Assembly: GCA_025267735.1 (NCBI GenBank)
Contig: CM046294.1
Coordinates: 22,192,162 to 22,256,161 of the forward strand
Source of the DNA: Mactra quadrangularis
Taxonomy: Eukaryota > Mollusca > Bivalvia > Venerida > Mactridae
Length of the DNA: 64,000 nt
Reading direction: 5' to 3'
In this document: piece after piece, positions 12,720 through 25,400 of the stretch
Layout of the letters: every line of letters starts with the position of its first letter
Position numbering within the stretch: the stretch's first letter is position 1
The notes under the pieces: generated by a model
What the model was told of the DNA's origin: nothing
Seen by the model: the letters and a program-made list of their open reading frames with translations, nothing else
The model's database searches: none
Position numbers and translations under genes: made by a program

Positions 12720-15700
12720 ATGTTAACAAATATAAATATCTTGTTTTTTATTTATAACATATACAAGGGTGAAAAGTTTTTAGGACTGGTTCTGAAGTTC
12801 AGGTTTTTTGATACCTGAGGAAGGAGGTTTATTAATAGCAGATCATTTGACTTTAACCTCCTTTAATCATTTGCTAGAATATGAGATGAAATGAACAAGT
12901 GGTCAACCCCTTTCAGCTTGTTACAAAACTACATGTTGCTAGCCCTCTGTAATTTAAACCGAAGGCTGTTGGCACTGTCCCAATCTACCTCAGTCACTAT
13001 TATTGTGAAGTGTGACTCTGTATAAGTATTTAAGATGGATCATGACCTCCACCAGCAATTTAAACTGGCCGCCTACGAAATTAGTGGGTGTGCGGGACAA
13101 CTACTTTTTAGTTCAAGCAACCAAAAATTTCTTTTGGGCAACCAAAAATCTACAAACAAAATATAGTGCTTGCTTCTAAAATGATCTGTTCGGGCAACTA
13201 CTTTCATATCCTAATTTTGTAGACTGAACTGATGTGACTGATTCAATAAATACATGACATCACCATACCACTTGTATGAGTGTTGATGGCTGTTGCCTGA
13301 TGTGTAAAATAATATATATAAGCTAGATGAATTTGACATGGTGAATGCATAGTATTCCATCCAGGACAGTTAGGATTCATGTGCAGATGGGCGAACATGT
13401 AGACATTGAGATATATTTAGACTTGTTCAAGAACCATTGTGGCAACTCAGACAAGAGTTAGGACTTCTAGCATTCAGGCCAAACACTAAATAAAATATAA
13501 GCACATATGCTGTCTTTTTCATGCTCCATAATATAATTATAGGCATGGCCTATTGATGAAAAAGACATGATATTTAGTGAGGTAGTTAGTTTGCCATAGA
13601 GCTTATATATTTAACAATTAAATCTCCATTCAGCCAATGTCTGCATTATTTTGCCCAAAATTCTCCATTACGTGTTTTAGTCATACCTTCCCAACTAGTG
13701 GTAAGCACAGAAACCAGAAGCTTTCCATACATGCAAATTTAATTACAAAAATAAGGGTATGTTTTTTCCTTTAATTAATAATTTATAGAAGGACCAAAGG
13801 GAGGTAACTAGAAAAAGAAAACATCAAAACTCAATTCAGTTTGGACAGTATACAGAAATTAATCCACCAAAACTCACACAATACCTTAAAGTGGAAAAGA
13901 CATTCATTAATTTTTCATATTAACAATATAACAAGTACAATATGTTGATAACATCTTCCTGTCCCTATTATTTCACTAGAATGGATATAGTATGGACAAA
14001 TAAATTGCTCCATTTAGCTCATTGTTTGAACTTGGTCAAAATTTGATTTTACACAGTACTGCTTGTAAGTGAAACAATGAACCTTTCCATGACCTTACAT
14101 ATTAGCATATTTAAAGTAGAACTCGACAAGCTGTCAAACATGCCTAGGTTTTTGGCTGATTCAATAAAAATGATAATTCTAAGATATATGACGCATGCAT
14201 TTTGGTCAGGAAACGTTTAGTAATGACACAAAGGGGCCGTTAAAAACTGTTCTTTAGGTTTACAGTTACTTTTGTCCCACAAACAAGGTGTTAACAAAAG
14301 AGCACATGCATATATTTGTGAGTAAATGTATTGTTATTCAAATAAATAGGTCGCACTCAGAATGGTCCATTATGTCTAACTTGTGAGGTGAACAAGTTAA
14401 TATTGTTGCAAATATAAACAAGTGTATTTGTACAGACTTAACACTTTATTTTAGAAAACTTAATTAATAAAAAATACAAGCAAGTTGCCTACTAACATTG
14501 CTACCTGGTCCTACATGGAGATTTCTTATGCAACAGTTTTTTTGGCACAGCGGTCTAAGCTAACTGTTGACCTATATTTTTAACCAATACAATTTGCTCC
14601 ACCATTCCTGTTTGTCCAATGAAATTCTCTTCGGATATTGTGAATGGAGAAAAGATATGATACCATTGGTTATTTGTGATAAACATGTGCGTAGCATGAA
14701 CAGAAGGTGCTGAATATTTACTCTGTGTATTATTGGTGACTCACTATGCTAATTGATAATACATTTGTTGTGGTATGCTGCTGGCAGTATGACTGAACAT
14801 AACTATACTTTAATCAAAATGAACCCTGCATTTTGCAGAATATCTTTTTAAAGATATTTCTTGTTTACTCTGCCAGCTAAATGCATTTTCACACTATGTA
14901 ATTTCCAGAGGTTACATCACGGAACTTGTTTTTTAAGATGTATAAACTTATTTTGGATATTAACAGGCATTTACTATTCAGACACCATTCATGTCATATG
15001 TATCATGAACACCTTTCAAATGATGTTTAACTTGGATACTGTGGTCATGGTTGGTATTGATTAAGTGATTGGAACAAAATCCCATTTGTTATGTTGTGCA
15101 GTGGAAATAATTACCGTATATAGTTGATTAGAAGCTAAGCAAATATGGATATTCAACAATGTACATTGCCTCTAATCAATTGTTGATGATGTTCTGCATA
15201 CTGTGTATGTACATGTATTTATATGTGTATGTACATGTATTTATATTGGTGGGTGCTAATATTGGCGTTTTTAAGTCATGTTGCATATAAACTTTGCCAC
15301 TAACAAAATATGCTAGAAATCATGCAGTTTGTAATGCAGAAAAATAACATAATTTTGTATTCTATCTTTCCGTAGACTTTACTGCCTTTACCTCTACTCC
15401 TTAGGCTACTGATATCTTCCTAGGGAATTTTTACTTAGCTTATATGTAGCCGAAACATTGGTGCAATGGAGTTATACCACTCTCATAGGTTCCCATTTAC
15501 ATCAAGTAAAGTGAAGTACAACAATCTAAGATGAATTTCTTGATTTTTAAGATAAATTTCTTGCTCAGGAAATTACCTCTCCCCCCACCCCACCACTGAA
15601 GGGGTTGGAACATGGCATCTCTCAAATCTCAAGCGTTTACAAGTCCTATCCCTGAACCATCGCTTCTGTTCCTACATGTGTGTGAAACTGGGAATGTTAG

Positions 15701-17040
15701 TGACTTTTAGCACAGAACTGTACTAGGAAACATGAGAACACAATAAAACAGTATGTCAAGGATGCTCCTTAACTAACAGTATAAAAAACATGACAAAACT
15801 AAAATTCTAAGAACAAGTTTTATTTTTTATAATTGATTATAATTATAGTATAATATGCCATAATGATTATATAACATGTATGACAATTAATATTATGAAC
15901 ATTTTTGTGTCATTAAGGCAGTAGTTAGTGTATCATGACTTTGAAAATATTTCATTTTTTCACATACACAAAAAAACCTTAAAAACTTGTTTCAAGAAAC
16001 TGCTAGTCATTTCTGCATAATGGCACATTGAAATAATACATTTTTGTCACACTAAAGGACATGTTTCTTCACATGCACGAGAAATTTGAGACATTTTCTA
16101 CCTCTTTGGCAAAATAAACAATGTTAATTATGAAAATCCTAAAAAATGTAATTAAAAAACAATTATCGTGTAATACACAGAACTGAACCAAATTTTCGAC
16201 AAAAATAATGATAGTAATCAAGAAAATGTGCATTTTTTCTCTTTATAAACAAAGAACAAATTATTTTACCTTCTAGTATTAAGATTTGATTTCCTCACAT
16301 CTGAACTTCAAATGTGATCACATTACCAATGTGTAGAAATTAAGTCCTACTTGATTTAGAAAGTCTTGTTTTGATGAATGTGCAAAACAATTCAAATTAA
16401 GAAAATTTTGGTCAGAACCTTAAAAAATGCTTGAAAAATTACAGACTATCATAAAAAAATGGTGGTCAGAACAGTACAAATTGATTGCAGAAAACTGCAA
16501 ATTTTGATGAATTATTTGGTAAAAATGGCTTGCCATCTACGATAATTTTATGTATGCAAAAAGTAAAACCGGCAAAATATGGCAAACTGAAGAGAAAAAT
16601 CATTATCCAAGTACAAGTATGTTATTACCATTCAAAAAAAGAACAGGACAATGGTCAAACCACACCAATATATTCACTGTCTAACAATTATGGATTTAAA
16701 TGGAATAAATGAAAAATAAGAATGAATTAAAAAGACTTAAAAAATATGAAAATCAATATACTAATTTTCTGTGATTGCAAATAATAACCTGGTAAATTTA
16801 TTGAACAAAATCAAATAAAAATATCAATCCATGTATAAGAACTTTTTTGTAGATTTAAGACATGACCTATTTAAATGCAAGCAAATGATTGGTTGAGAAT
16901 GTGTTATATGGAGGTCACCAAAAAGTCATAGTGACCTGAAAAATAAATTTAACTGACCTAATTACTTATAAAACAAGTAATTAAGGGCTTGTTTAATTTA
17001 ATGACTACAAATTAGTAGGGTATATAATACCCAATATAAT
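12720..17040. other. non-coding AT-rich stretch, no gene seen
   Basis: No exon with coding character or known domain is visible on either strand; the short open frames here are AT-rich and lack similarity I recognise. Apart from the repeat at 13054-13215, the sequence appears unique. It separates the SPEN and CDF transcription units, and part may be 3' UTR of either. Confidence 0.5.
13054..13215. repeat. dispersed repeat, copy 1 (inverted partner at 23384-23510)
   Basis: It shares in opposite orientation with 23384-23510: 'actagtgggt'-type sequence, 'gggcaaccaaaa', 'atatagtgcttgctt' and 'gatctgttcgggcaa'. No tRNA box or TIR is clear. It is a small interspersed repeat of unknown class. Confidence 0.6.
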
Positions 17041-17058
17041 ACATATGTATATACAAAG

Positions 17059-17360
17059 CCATCCATAATTAGCTTTACAAGTTTGCAAATAGGTGATTTG
17101 TTTTTTAAAGTTTTACTAATACTCTCAAGTAAAATTAAAAATACTTAAACAAAAAATACTTAAATAACATACATTTAGATACATGTACATGTAAAAAATC
17201 AAATACATATGTATAAAGTATCATTACTCCCCTTTCAAATGTTATAATCTTTTATCACTACCCTAAAGAGTAAATATCACCAATGTACATATGAAATGTA
17301 ATTTTATTGTTATAATGAAAACAAGCTTTTTTACAAGTGTTAAGGTAATTTTGGATGTAC
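17059..17360. mobile_element. short TIR element, family A (copy 1)
   Basis: It begins GCCATCCATAATTAGCTTTA and ends with the inverse type, TAAGGTAATTTTGGATG. The interior includes 'gtataaagtatcattactcc', shared with 42381-42912 and, inverted, with 26698-26870 and 27233-27484. Four copies in the window with inverted ends suggest a MITE. Confidence 0.6.
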
Positions 17361-17498
17361 ATATAGTTAAACTGTATTCAAACTGTCAGTGTTATTCAGT
17401 TTAGTTGATCGTATGCATGGAAGAACTGTAGTCAATTTTCAAACGGGCTTAATGTATGCAGCACTGACAGTTGAATTAGGTTAAACAGTAATAATATA

Positions 17499-17648
17499 CA
17501 GTTATTTCATGTGTGATTGGGAACAGTCAAACTGTTGGCCCGAGGTGGAGGGAATAGTGCTTTGAACTGTTTCTCGAGGCCGTAGGCATTATTCCTGACA
17601 TCGAGGGACAACCGTTTGACTGTTCCCAAATCACACATAAAATAACTG
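17499..17648. repeat. 150-bp inverted repeat (hairpin element)
   Basis: The arms pair CAGTTATTTCATGTGTGATT with its near-inverse ending at 17648, and GGGAACAGTCAAAC with GTTTGACTGTTCCC. The centre is GC-richer than its surroundings ('cccgaggtggaggg'). Confidence 0.75.
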
Positions 17649-17650
17649 TT

Positions 17651-17898
17651 TTATTACCTGATAAATTACTATTTTAACAGTACTTGACATGTTTAAAGCG
17701 TCTGGTAAAGTCTAAAATCCCATAGTAGTTACTTCCCTTTACATAAGTACAGTAACAGTTCGTGACGTCATTACGTGACATCATTACGAGACATCAGAGC
17801 ACGCGCGGGCAACAGTCAAAACTATTGACCGGTCAACAGTTCACTCAGAAAACAGTTTAAAATATCGAATTACACTTATATAAGCAATCAGGTAATAA
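17651..17898. mobile_element. possible small TIR element abutting the hairpin
   Basis: TTATTACCTGAT at 17651 is matched by the inverted ATCAGGTAATAA ending at 17898. Between them is a GC- and CpG-rich stretch (gtgacgtcattacg, acgcgcgggc), unlike the flanks. The short TIR makes this tentative. Confidence 0.4.
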
Positions 17899-18752
17899 TA
17901 ACACTTAAAGACTCAGTCTCTCAGTCTTAAGTTCTCAGTCAATATCAATCATACAGGTCAACTAAACTACATATCAACCTCAACATATTCAAAAGCTAGT
18001 CTAAAATTCTATTTCTACAATGAACATGTACTTGAGCTAATAACTTACTTTCAAAGTAAATTGCTTTTGGAAGATTTTATAATAAAACTCTGTTTCAGAC
18101 TCAAATTATGCCATACTAAAGTAAGTAACTAAAATATGCTGAATCTTTTTATTCATTTGATTGCAATAATAAATGAATTTGAGCACAAAGTGCTTAATTA
18201 AGTGAGTTTGTAGACTGTAATTATAACACAAAATAAAATAAATATCTATGCCATTAAAATCAGTAAAACATGAAATAAATACTTGTACAGACAAAAAAAT
18301 ATAAAAAAATATATATAGTAAAATGAACATAGGTATATACAAATATAAAAATCAAGAATTGCTTAGAACAATTAAGTTTTAAAGCAAGAAAACAAAATAT
18401 CAACATAATGATACATCTGCTATTTTACAAATTTCAACTTAAATATCAACTTTTTTGAAACTCAAGAAGTGTATAAAAACATTTTGGATGAGATAAAGCA
18501 GTGTTCTGATGTTAACATTTTTAGTACAAATTGACATAATATTATAGTCCATAAAAGATTATGTTTAACAATCTACCCTGTTAATAACGGTGTAATAATA
18601 TGATTTAAGTTTGTTTTTTTATACTTACATTATAATATATATGGCTTACTATCTATAAGTCATTTGCTAGAAACATAAAAATATATTTTCTTTAATCAAT
18701 TGTAGACACTGACAAGAAATTTTAAAATATCATATACATGTATATAAAATAA

Positions 18753-18955
18753 AAAACTCTATCCTCTGATATTTCTGCCGAAGTGTTTATCAAGAAATTA
18801 TTTTCATGAACTCTAATTAAACTATAATCACTGACACTACATTGTTAACTTTACCTATAGCTAACAAAGAAGCATCAGTGTTTAAAAATAATTAGAGTTC
18901 ATGAAAAAGATATCTTGATAAAGGGTTCGGCTGAATATTGGAAGATAGAGTTTCT
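18753..18955. mobile_element. foldback MITE, about 200 bp
   Basis: Imperfect arms of about 65 bp pair: AACTCTATCCTCTGATATTT and CATGAACTCTAATTA at the left are mirrored by TAATTAGAGTTCATG and the inverse ending at GATAGAGTTT on the right. No ORF. Confidence 0.75.
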
Positions 18956-20190
18956 TATCTTATATACAATACTTGTATATTCCCTTTTGGAATAATATGT
19001 GACATACAATTCTAAAATATTAGAATCTAATCAAGTCTGTGAGCCAGTAACTTTAAGTAAGGTAAGTATACAACCATAAATTATTGTAGAATGAAGTGTG
19101 GTACAAAGGTTTCAAGTTTTCAGGAGCGATCCAGAAGTTTTGAATTTTGGGACTTTTAGGAGAAGCAGTTATCTACGAACAAAAAGCTGCAGCTGAAATT
19201 TCGAAATTGATAAAATTATGAACTCCAACCCATGATTTAAAAGATCAGACATGTTAAGTGTGATATACTTGAAATTAATCGAATACTTTGTTATTTGAGT
19301 TACCATGGCAACTGAAAGCAGTTCAAGCTGACTAAATTATTTTTAATATAAATTTGACATTATTATATATTTACACTTTTTCAAATGTCAGGATGATAAA
19401 ACATAACAGCTTTCAAAATACTTCATCAGAACTGTTACCATGGCAACTACAAGTACTATAGTAATACAGTTCTTGAATAAATTTTGTACTTTCTAACGAT
19501 TGTACAGTGGTATTCATAAGTCTTTGACAAAATTCATTCTTTATGATAAACCGTTTCACATTTACCCATGAGGAAGAAAAGTCATCTAAGCAAGTTTTAA
19601 AACTGCATCATGGCTGCTCCTTGAATACTACCTTAAGAATACATTGACATGCATGACTATAAATATGTACATGTATACAGTACTTAAGTATAATTAAAAC
19701 ATATTTTGCAGCAGAAAACATATAAAATGTAAAAATACAAAAATATGAAGTAAAATTATGAGATTCTAGTTTTTTTCAGATTTAAATAAAAACCCTTCAA
19801 TATATAACAATAAAATAGAACATCCAAATACAAGACATGTTAAACAACTATCACCAATCAATTACTAAAACACTTGCGAGCTTTAACAATTACAAACAAT
19901 GGTATAAAAGTTGAGAGATTCAAAATAAGAATCAGATGCCAAAGCAGTTTATTTAAATATCATAGAAACAATAAAAAAAAAACCAGATACCAATTGCAAA
20001 AAAGTTTTCAATTGAGATAAGGAAAATACAACATAAATGAGATTTATTTTTTACTAACAAGAAGCATTTAAACCAAAGACATTTAAGTGTGTAAATATAT
20101 ATCTGCAGGATTATCACATAAATTTCAAAATAAAAAAATCTTCATTGGTGCCACATTCTATTGACCATTGCATAAAGACATTTTGTAAAG

Positions 20191-20531
20191 CTACAGTCCC
20201 ATAAATATAAAAATAGCCATGAGGGCACCATACGGGCGCTCCGCAAGGACCCATACAAACTCTTGCGTACCCGTACAGACTGTTACTTTTTTACCAGGGT
20301 CCCTGAGATGAGCCCAGGATACACATATCAGTTTCAGAGTCAAATCGTGAACAAAATTGATGCCGAGTAAGGATTAAAGATGCATATCTTCCAGCTACGG
20401 CTCCGTACCTGTGTGTTGTTTTGTGCCATGTACGTACTGTCACATTAACACGCAAGGCTTCCCACGACTTACGGCTATCTGCATGTACGGGTCGGCAACA
20501 AGCCACAGTTTTATGGAACTGAGGCATAAGG
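20191..20531. repeat. dispersed repeat, family B (copy 1)
   Basis: It shares ordered blocks with 46756-47602: CTACAGTCCCATAAA, ATAGCCATGAGG, TTTTTACCAGGGTCC, GATGAGCC, ATACACATATCAGTTT, TACGGCTAT and AACTGAGGCAT. It is GC-richer than its surroundings. A spurious 88-codon minus-strand frame lies within it. Confidence 0.75.
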
Positions 20532-20884
20532 TTTTTTCTCAGTGATTTGATAGACACAGCTGATCTTCACAAAAATTAAAACATTGGTCAACAGAAATTC
20601 AACTACGTATAGAATGAAATAAAATATGCTACATGAATAAAAATGTGAGCCAAGTAAAGTTGCAGAATACAGGGTTTTTTAAATTGTGATTTTCTTATCA
20701 ATATATCAATAATCATTTTGTCCAATTTTATATTACCAGATATAGATTTATAGTTGAAATAAGAAAAAATAAGTTTTCAAAGTAAGATAAAAAACAAGAA
20801 CACAAAGGAGATTCAAATTTGATATGCTGGCTATAGAATGACTAGTTAGAAATAAAAATCATATAAGACATGACAAACATACAG

Positions 20885-21005
20885 ATAATAATGATGATGA
20901 TAGTGATCACCATCCTCAACAACAACATCATCAGCATCATTATCATCATAATTATAATCATCAACATCATCATAAATATCATCATCATCAACAAGATCAT
21001 TATGC
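20885..21005. repeat. ATC/ATG trinucleotide microsatellite
   Basis: Imperfect (ATC/GAT)n tract; the reading frame of D/Y residues across it is a shadow of the microsatellite. Confidence 0.85.
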
Positions 21006-21288
21006 TCATAATTATAACTTAATGTAATGAGGCAACTCCAGTGAGCCACATATTTTGTTCAAATGACATACATATATACAGAACATAGGTTTAATTTTAA
21101 AACAATACAAACATGCAGGTATATACATATATAACTGGCATAGTATTGACTATACAAAATATACAGATAATGAGGTATAAATACATTGATATCACATTGG
21201 CTAGTAACTCAATAGAGTTTATAATAGCAGAGTTCACCAATAAAATATGTACAGCATATAGATGAACTTAATATATACTAACTCTTCA

Positions 21289-21383
21289 TACTACACCTTG
21301 TGGACTTAGCGCAAAACAGTCATAACTCAGTTTAAAAGAAGAGCAAGTTACGACTGTTTTGTGCTAAGCCCACCACCTGTAGT
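21289..21383. repeat. palindromic hairpin, about 95 bp
   Basis: Arms ACTACACCTTGTGGACTTAG, then GCAAAACAGTC, pair with GACTGTTTTGTGCTAAGCCC, then ACCTGTAGT, around a short A-rich loop. It is likely a degenerate MITE. It lies downstream of the CDF stop and may fall in its 3' UTR. Confidence 0.75.
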
Positions 21384-21986
21384 ACAGTTTGAAAATATAA
21401 TAGTTTTAGAATGCAGCCCTGTTGTACATCATTTGTAGATAGAACATCACAAGGTACAACGTTGTACAAGATAAACCATCATAGGATATATCAAATGGTC
21501 AATATTGGCAGAAATTATGAGAATTGGTCAAGTGATCAAATAATTTCTATCCACAACATTGGATACACATATTACAAATCACACTATATCAATCTAATGT
21601 ACAACACACAGGGCTGACAACATAGTTTTTTTGCAGAAAAGGGTCAACTTCTTTAGAAACACTGGTCATTTACTATTACCCAATGAACAAAATTTATAAT
21701 TCTTTTTTTCAGATGACATAACAACAAATTAGACAAAGTCTCTATAAGGAAAATTGCTTGCAAGTTATTATGGAACTTTGTATTTGACCTTCAATGGTAA
21801 CCTCAAAAACAAGCATGAAGTTTCAAGTGAACCCTTCAATAGTTTCAAAAAAAATTTGCATTAAAACCTTTACCCAAAAAATTCACACCAACGCACAACT
21901 CAGTGAAATAGCTACATTATTCTCGAAATGTCAAGCTACATATAGCAAAGCATACAAGATTGACCTTCGACCCTGTGACCCACTAT

Positions 21987-22135
21987 AACAACAAGAGGTC
22001 AGAGGTCAACCATAACACCAACAAGAGGTCAGAGGTCAACCATAACACCAACAAGAGGTCAGAGGCCAACCATGACACAAACGAGAGGTTGGAGGTCAAC
22101 CATAACACAAACGAGAGGTCAGAGGTCAATCATAA
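21987..22135. repeat. 30-bp minisatellite with DR1-like motifs, 5 copies
   Basis: Five tandem copies of a unit containing AGAGGTCAGAGGTCAACC. Copies 1, 2 and 5 hold a perfect AGGTCA-N-AGGTCA direct repeat; copies 3 and 4 are mutated. It lies 45-190 bp beyond the CDF stop codon, probably in the 3' UTR or just downstream. Confidence 0.85.
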
Positions 22136-22179
22136 CCCAACACTGATTAGCAAATCAAGTCTGTCAATACTGTCACTTT

Positions 22180-22484
22180 TTATATAGGTTTATGTTCTTC
22201 AAACGGATGATGCTCAATCTCGTAATCTAAATGTACAAAAGCTCGTTCAACAAGCTCAAACTTCTCTAGTTTTTGTTGTAGAGCTTCACCAATATTATGT
22301 GCTGTCTTTAAAGACATTTCCTCAGGTAAAACAATGTCTACTTCAACTAGAAAGTTGTTACCAAAATGGAATGCTCGTACAGTGTCTATATATATAATAT
22401 CTGGGTGATGGTTTAAACATATCCATGTTATCTTACTTAGAAAGTTGGGATCAGCAGTATGGCCAGTTAAAAATTTGATTTGAT
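22180..22484 (-). CDS. CDF transporter terminal exon (cytoplasmic domain, stop)
   Basis: The acceptor is actttcag|ATCA; TAA is at 22182-22180. It encodes the CDF dimerisation/metal-sensing domain: QIKFLTGHTADPNFL, HHPDIIYIDTVRAFHFGNN, FLVEVDIVLPEEMSLKTAH and the last strand AFVHLDYEIEHHPFEEH. The length (about 100 residues) is normal for the family. Confidence 0.95.
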
Positions 22485-25400
22485 CTGAAAGTAAAGTAAA
22501 AATATCTTTTTAAACAATTTCACAGATTAGTATTAAACTAGTCATCATCCTTCTTTATTTACATGCAGTAAGACAAGTCAAGCACTGACCCATCAATATG
22601 TAGTTAAATTTATACAAACTTAATTCTGTAACCCTACACAATTTTCTTCTTAATATGTTGTGAAGCAGATAAAATTTATACTCAGTCTCTTTTTTAACTG
22701 TTTAAATACTTGTAAACGAATGTTAATACTAATTCATTTTAGTTTAACTGTAAAGCAAATTCTATTAAAGATATTGAAGTCTTTGTCTTGGCCTCCCAGT
22801 TCTAGCAAGAATGATAAATTTGTTTGCTCAAGGAAACAACAGGACAGGTTTTGGATGAGATTTAAAACAATGCAGAGCTGGCTATCCAATGATTACCAGT
22901 GAGTCAAACATCTTAACCCCTTAGCCATGACAACTCCAGATGTTTCTTGCACAGGCAAACAACAATGATGCTTTAAATGGATTTCAAATCAACATTGACA
23001 AATCCAAAGATTAACTGGTAAACTTCATAACCAATATAGGAATACCAACAAATAGTAGTTGTAGGTATTCATTGTACAATGACAGCACTCATTTTATTAA
23101 GTCTATAACATTTTTGCAGCCTGGGAGATGAAAGTTTCTAAAGAAGCTGTATAAATAAAACCCACAAAAAATATTTTCCTATTCACACAATTTTCTCAGA
23201 CACGGTCTCAGATGTTAACTTACCATAACCAGTTCTCCACCAGTTGAAAAGTATATATATACTGATAATGATAGCACCTATAGGATCTATATATTTTACA
23301 CCATTTTCTTCTACTTCTGATATAAACTGTTCAGAACCTATAATATGTATAACACATTATCATTACTAATTAGGATATGAAAGTGATTGCCCGAACAGGT
23401 CATTTTAGCAGCAAGCACTATATTTTGGTTGCCCAGAAGAAATTTTTGCTTGGCAGAACTAGAAATTGGTTGTCCAAGGCAACCGGATACCCACTAGTTT
23501 TGCAGACTGTTTCAGAGAAAGAAGAATGAGACAGTTTCAATCTCAATTATTCAAGCAATATCCTTAGCCATTCCACCTCAATTATTTATAATTAATTAAC
23601 TAGCCTACTGCACAAGACTAGTGACAACCGATTCAGACTAGTAAAAATAGCCGATTTTATATACACTTGTAAATGTTCAATTCAGAGAAAGGGAGACAAC
23701 TGTTATATTAAATAACAAAATAAAGGGAGACAATAATTGATCAACTATTAATCACTGACTGTACCATAAGACTTGTCTATAAATACTAAATTCTTAAAAT
23801 AACTGATCACAAATGTAAAGTAATCAAATGAAAAGTAATATAATGTATAGTGCTTTATGTCACATTTCAACAATTCTTTCAATCATATTATGGCAGACAG
23901 TTGTCATACTCACTGTTCCTGAAAAAGCCTAGATCTTTGGTATTAGGCACATACCTTCTTCAATGGATTACAACTGTCCAATCTGACACAGGTTTATGCG
24001 GGGGAATCTCCATAAAAATATTTTATGACCAAACTTCACAAAGATATATAAGTTTCTCCTGATAATAAAATGATCCACCGCTTCACTACAGCATAAGCTA
24101 AACAGGCAGATCAAATGGTAAACAAATATTTCTTCTACATACCAAGATAACCACATAATATAGCCACTATATTAGATAATACATCATTTCTATGATCTTG
24201 TGCTAATGCTTGTACAGAACTACTTCCACGTCCCAGAAAATAACAACATAAGTATAAGGCCAGCTTTGATACTGAAATAAAAACAGATTGTGTTTAATCA
24301 TTATAGTTAAATTGTGTTCTATAGAAACACGTTTTTACAACTTAGAAAATTGGGCTTTACTATGGTGATGATAATACTGATGATAATACTGATGATAATA
24401 ATGATGATAATAATGATGGTGACGATGATGATAATACTGATGATAATAATGATGATAATAATGATGATAATAATTATGGTGACGATGATGATAATACTGA
24501 TGATAATACTGATGATAATACTGATGGTGGCAATGATGATAATACTGATGATAATACTGATGATAATACTGATGATAATGATGATGATAATAATAATAAT
24601 ACTGATGATAATACTGATGATAATACTGATGATAATAATGATGGTGACAACGATGATAATACTGATGGTGACGATGATGATAATATTGATGAAAATAATG
24701 ACGGTGATGATGATGAAGAGTATGAGTACCTTTCTTTTTAACTTTTCATGAGGCCTGAACAAGTGCATTAAACAAAACAATTCCATTTGATATGATATAT
24801 TTGATATTTGAATGAGAGCAAAATGCAAAATTGAACCCTTTAGCTCTCAAAATTCAAAAGTACATGCATTTTTATTCTTTGATGTAAATCATGGATTTTA
24901 AAAAATAATGCAAACATACAATTCTAGAAAAAAATCTGATTTAAAATGTTTTGTAAACTTGAAGCTAGGGCAAGCAAGACTTTCTCAATGTTGTAACATA
25001 TCTATAGTACTGGAAGCTATATATATAACAAGTAATTGTACAGATGGTAACATACCTATAGTACTGGAAGCTATCAATATAACAGGTAATTGTACAGATG
25101 GTAACATACCTATAGTACTGGAAGCTATCAATATAACAGGTAATTGTACAGATGGTAACATACCTATAGTACTGGAAGCTATCAATATAACAGGTAATTG
25201 TACAGATGGTAACATACCTATAGTACCAGAAGCTATCAATATAACAGGTAATTGTACAGATGGTAACATACCTATAGTACCAGAAGCTATCAATATAACA
25301 AGTAATTGTACAGATGGTAACATACCTATAGTACTGGAAGCTATATATATAACAGGTAATTGTACAGATGGTAACATACCTATAGTACTGGAAGCTATCA

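Noticed and set aside
20291..20557. 88-codon minus-strand frame with R/H/S content
   Set aside because: It lies inside dispersed repeat family B; the second copy at 46756 does not preserve it.
24314..24828. Open frames of M/I residues on both strands
   Set aside because: GAT/AAT triplet microsatellite only.
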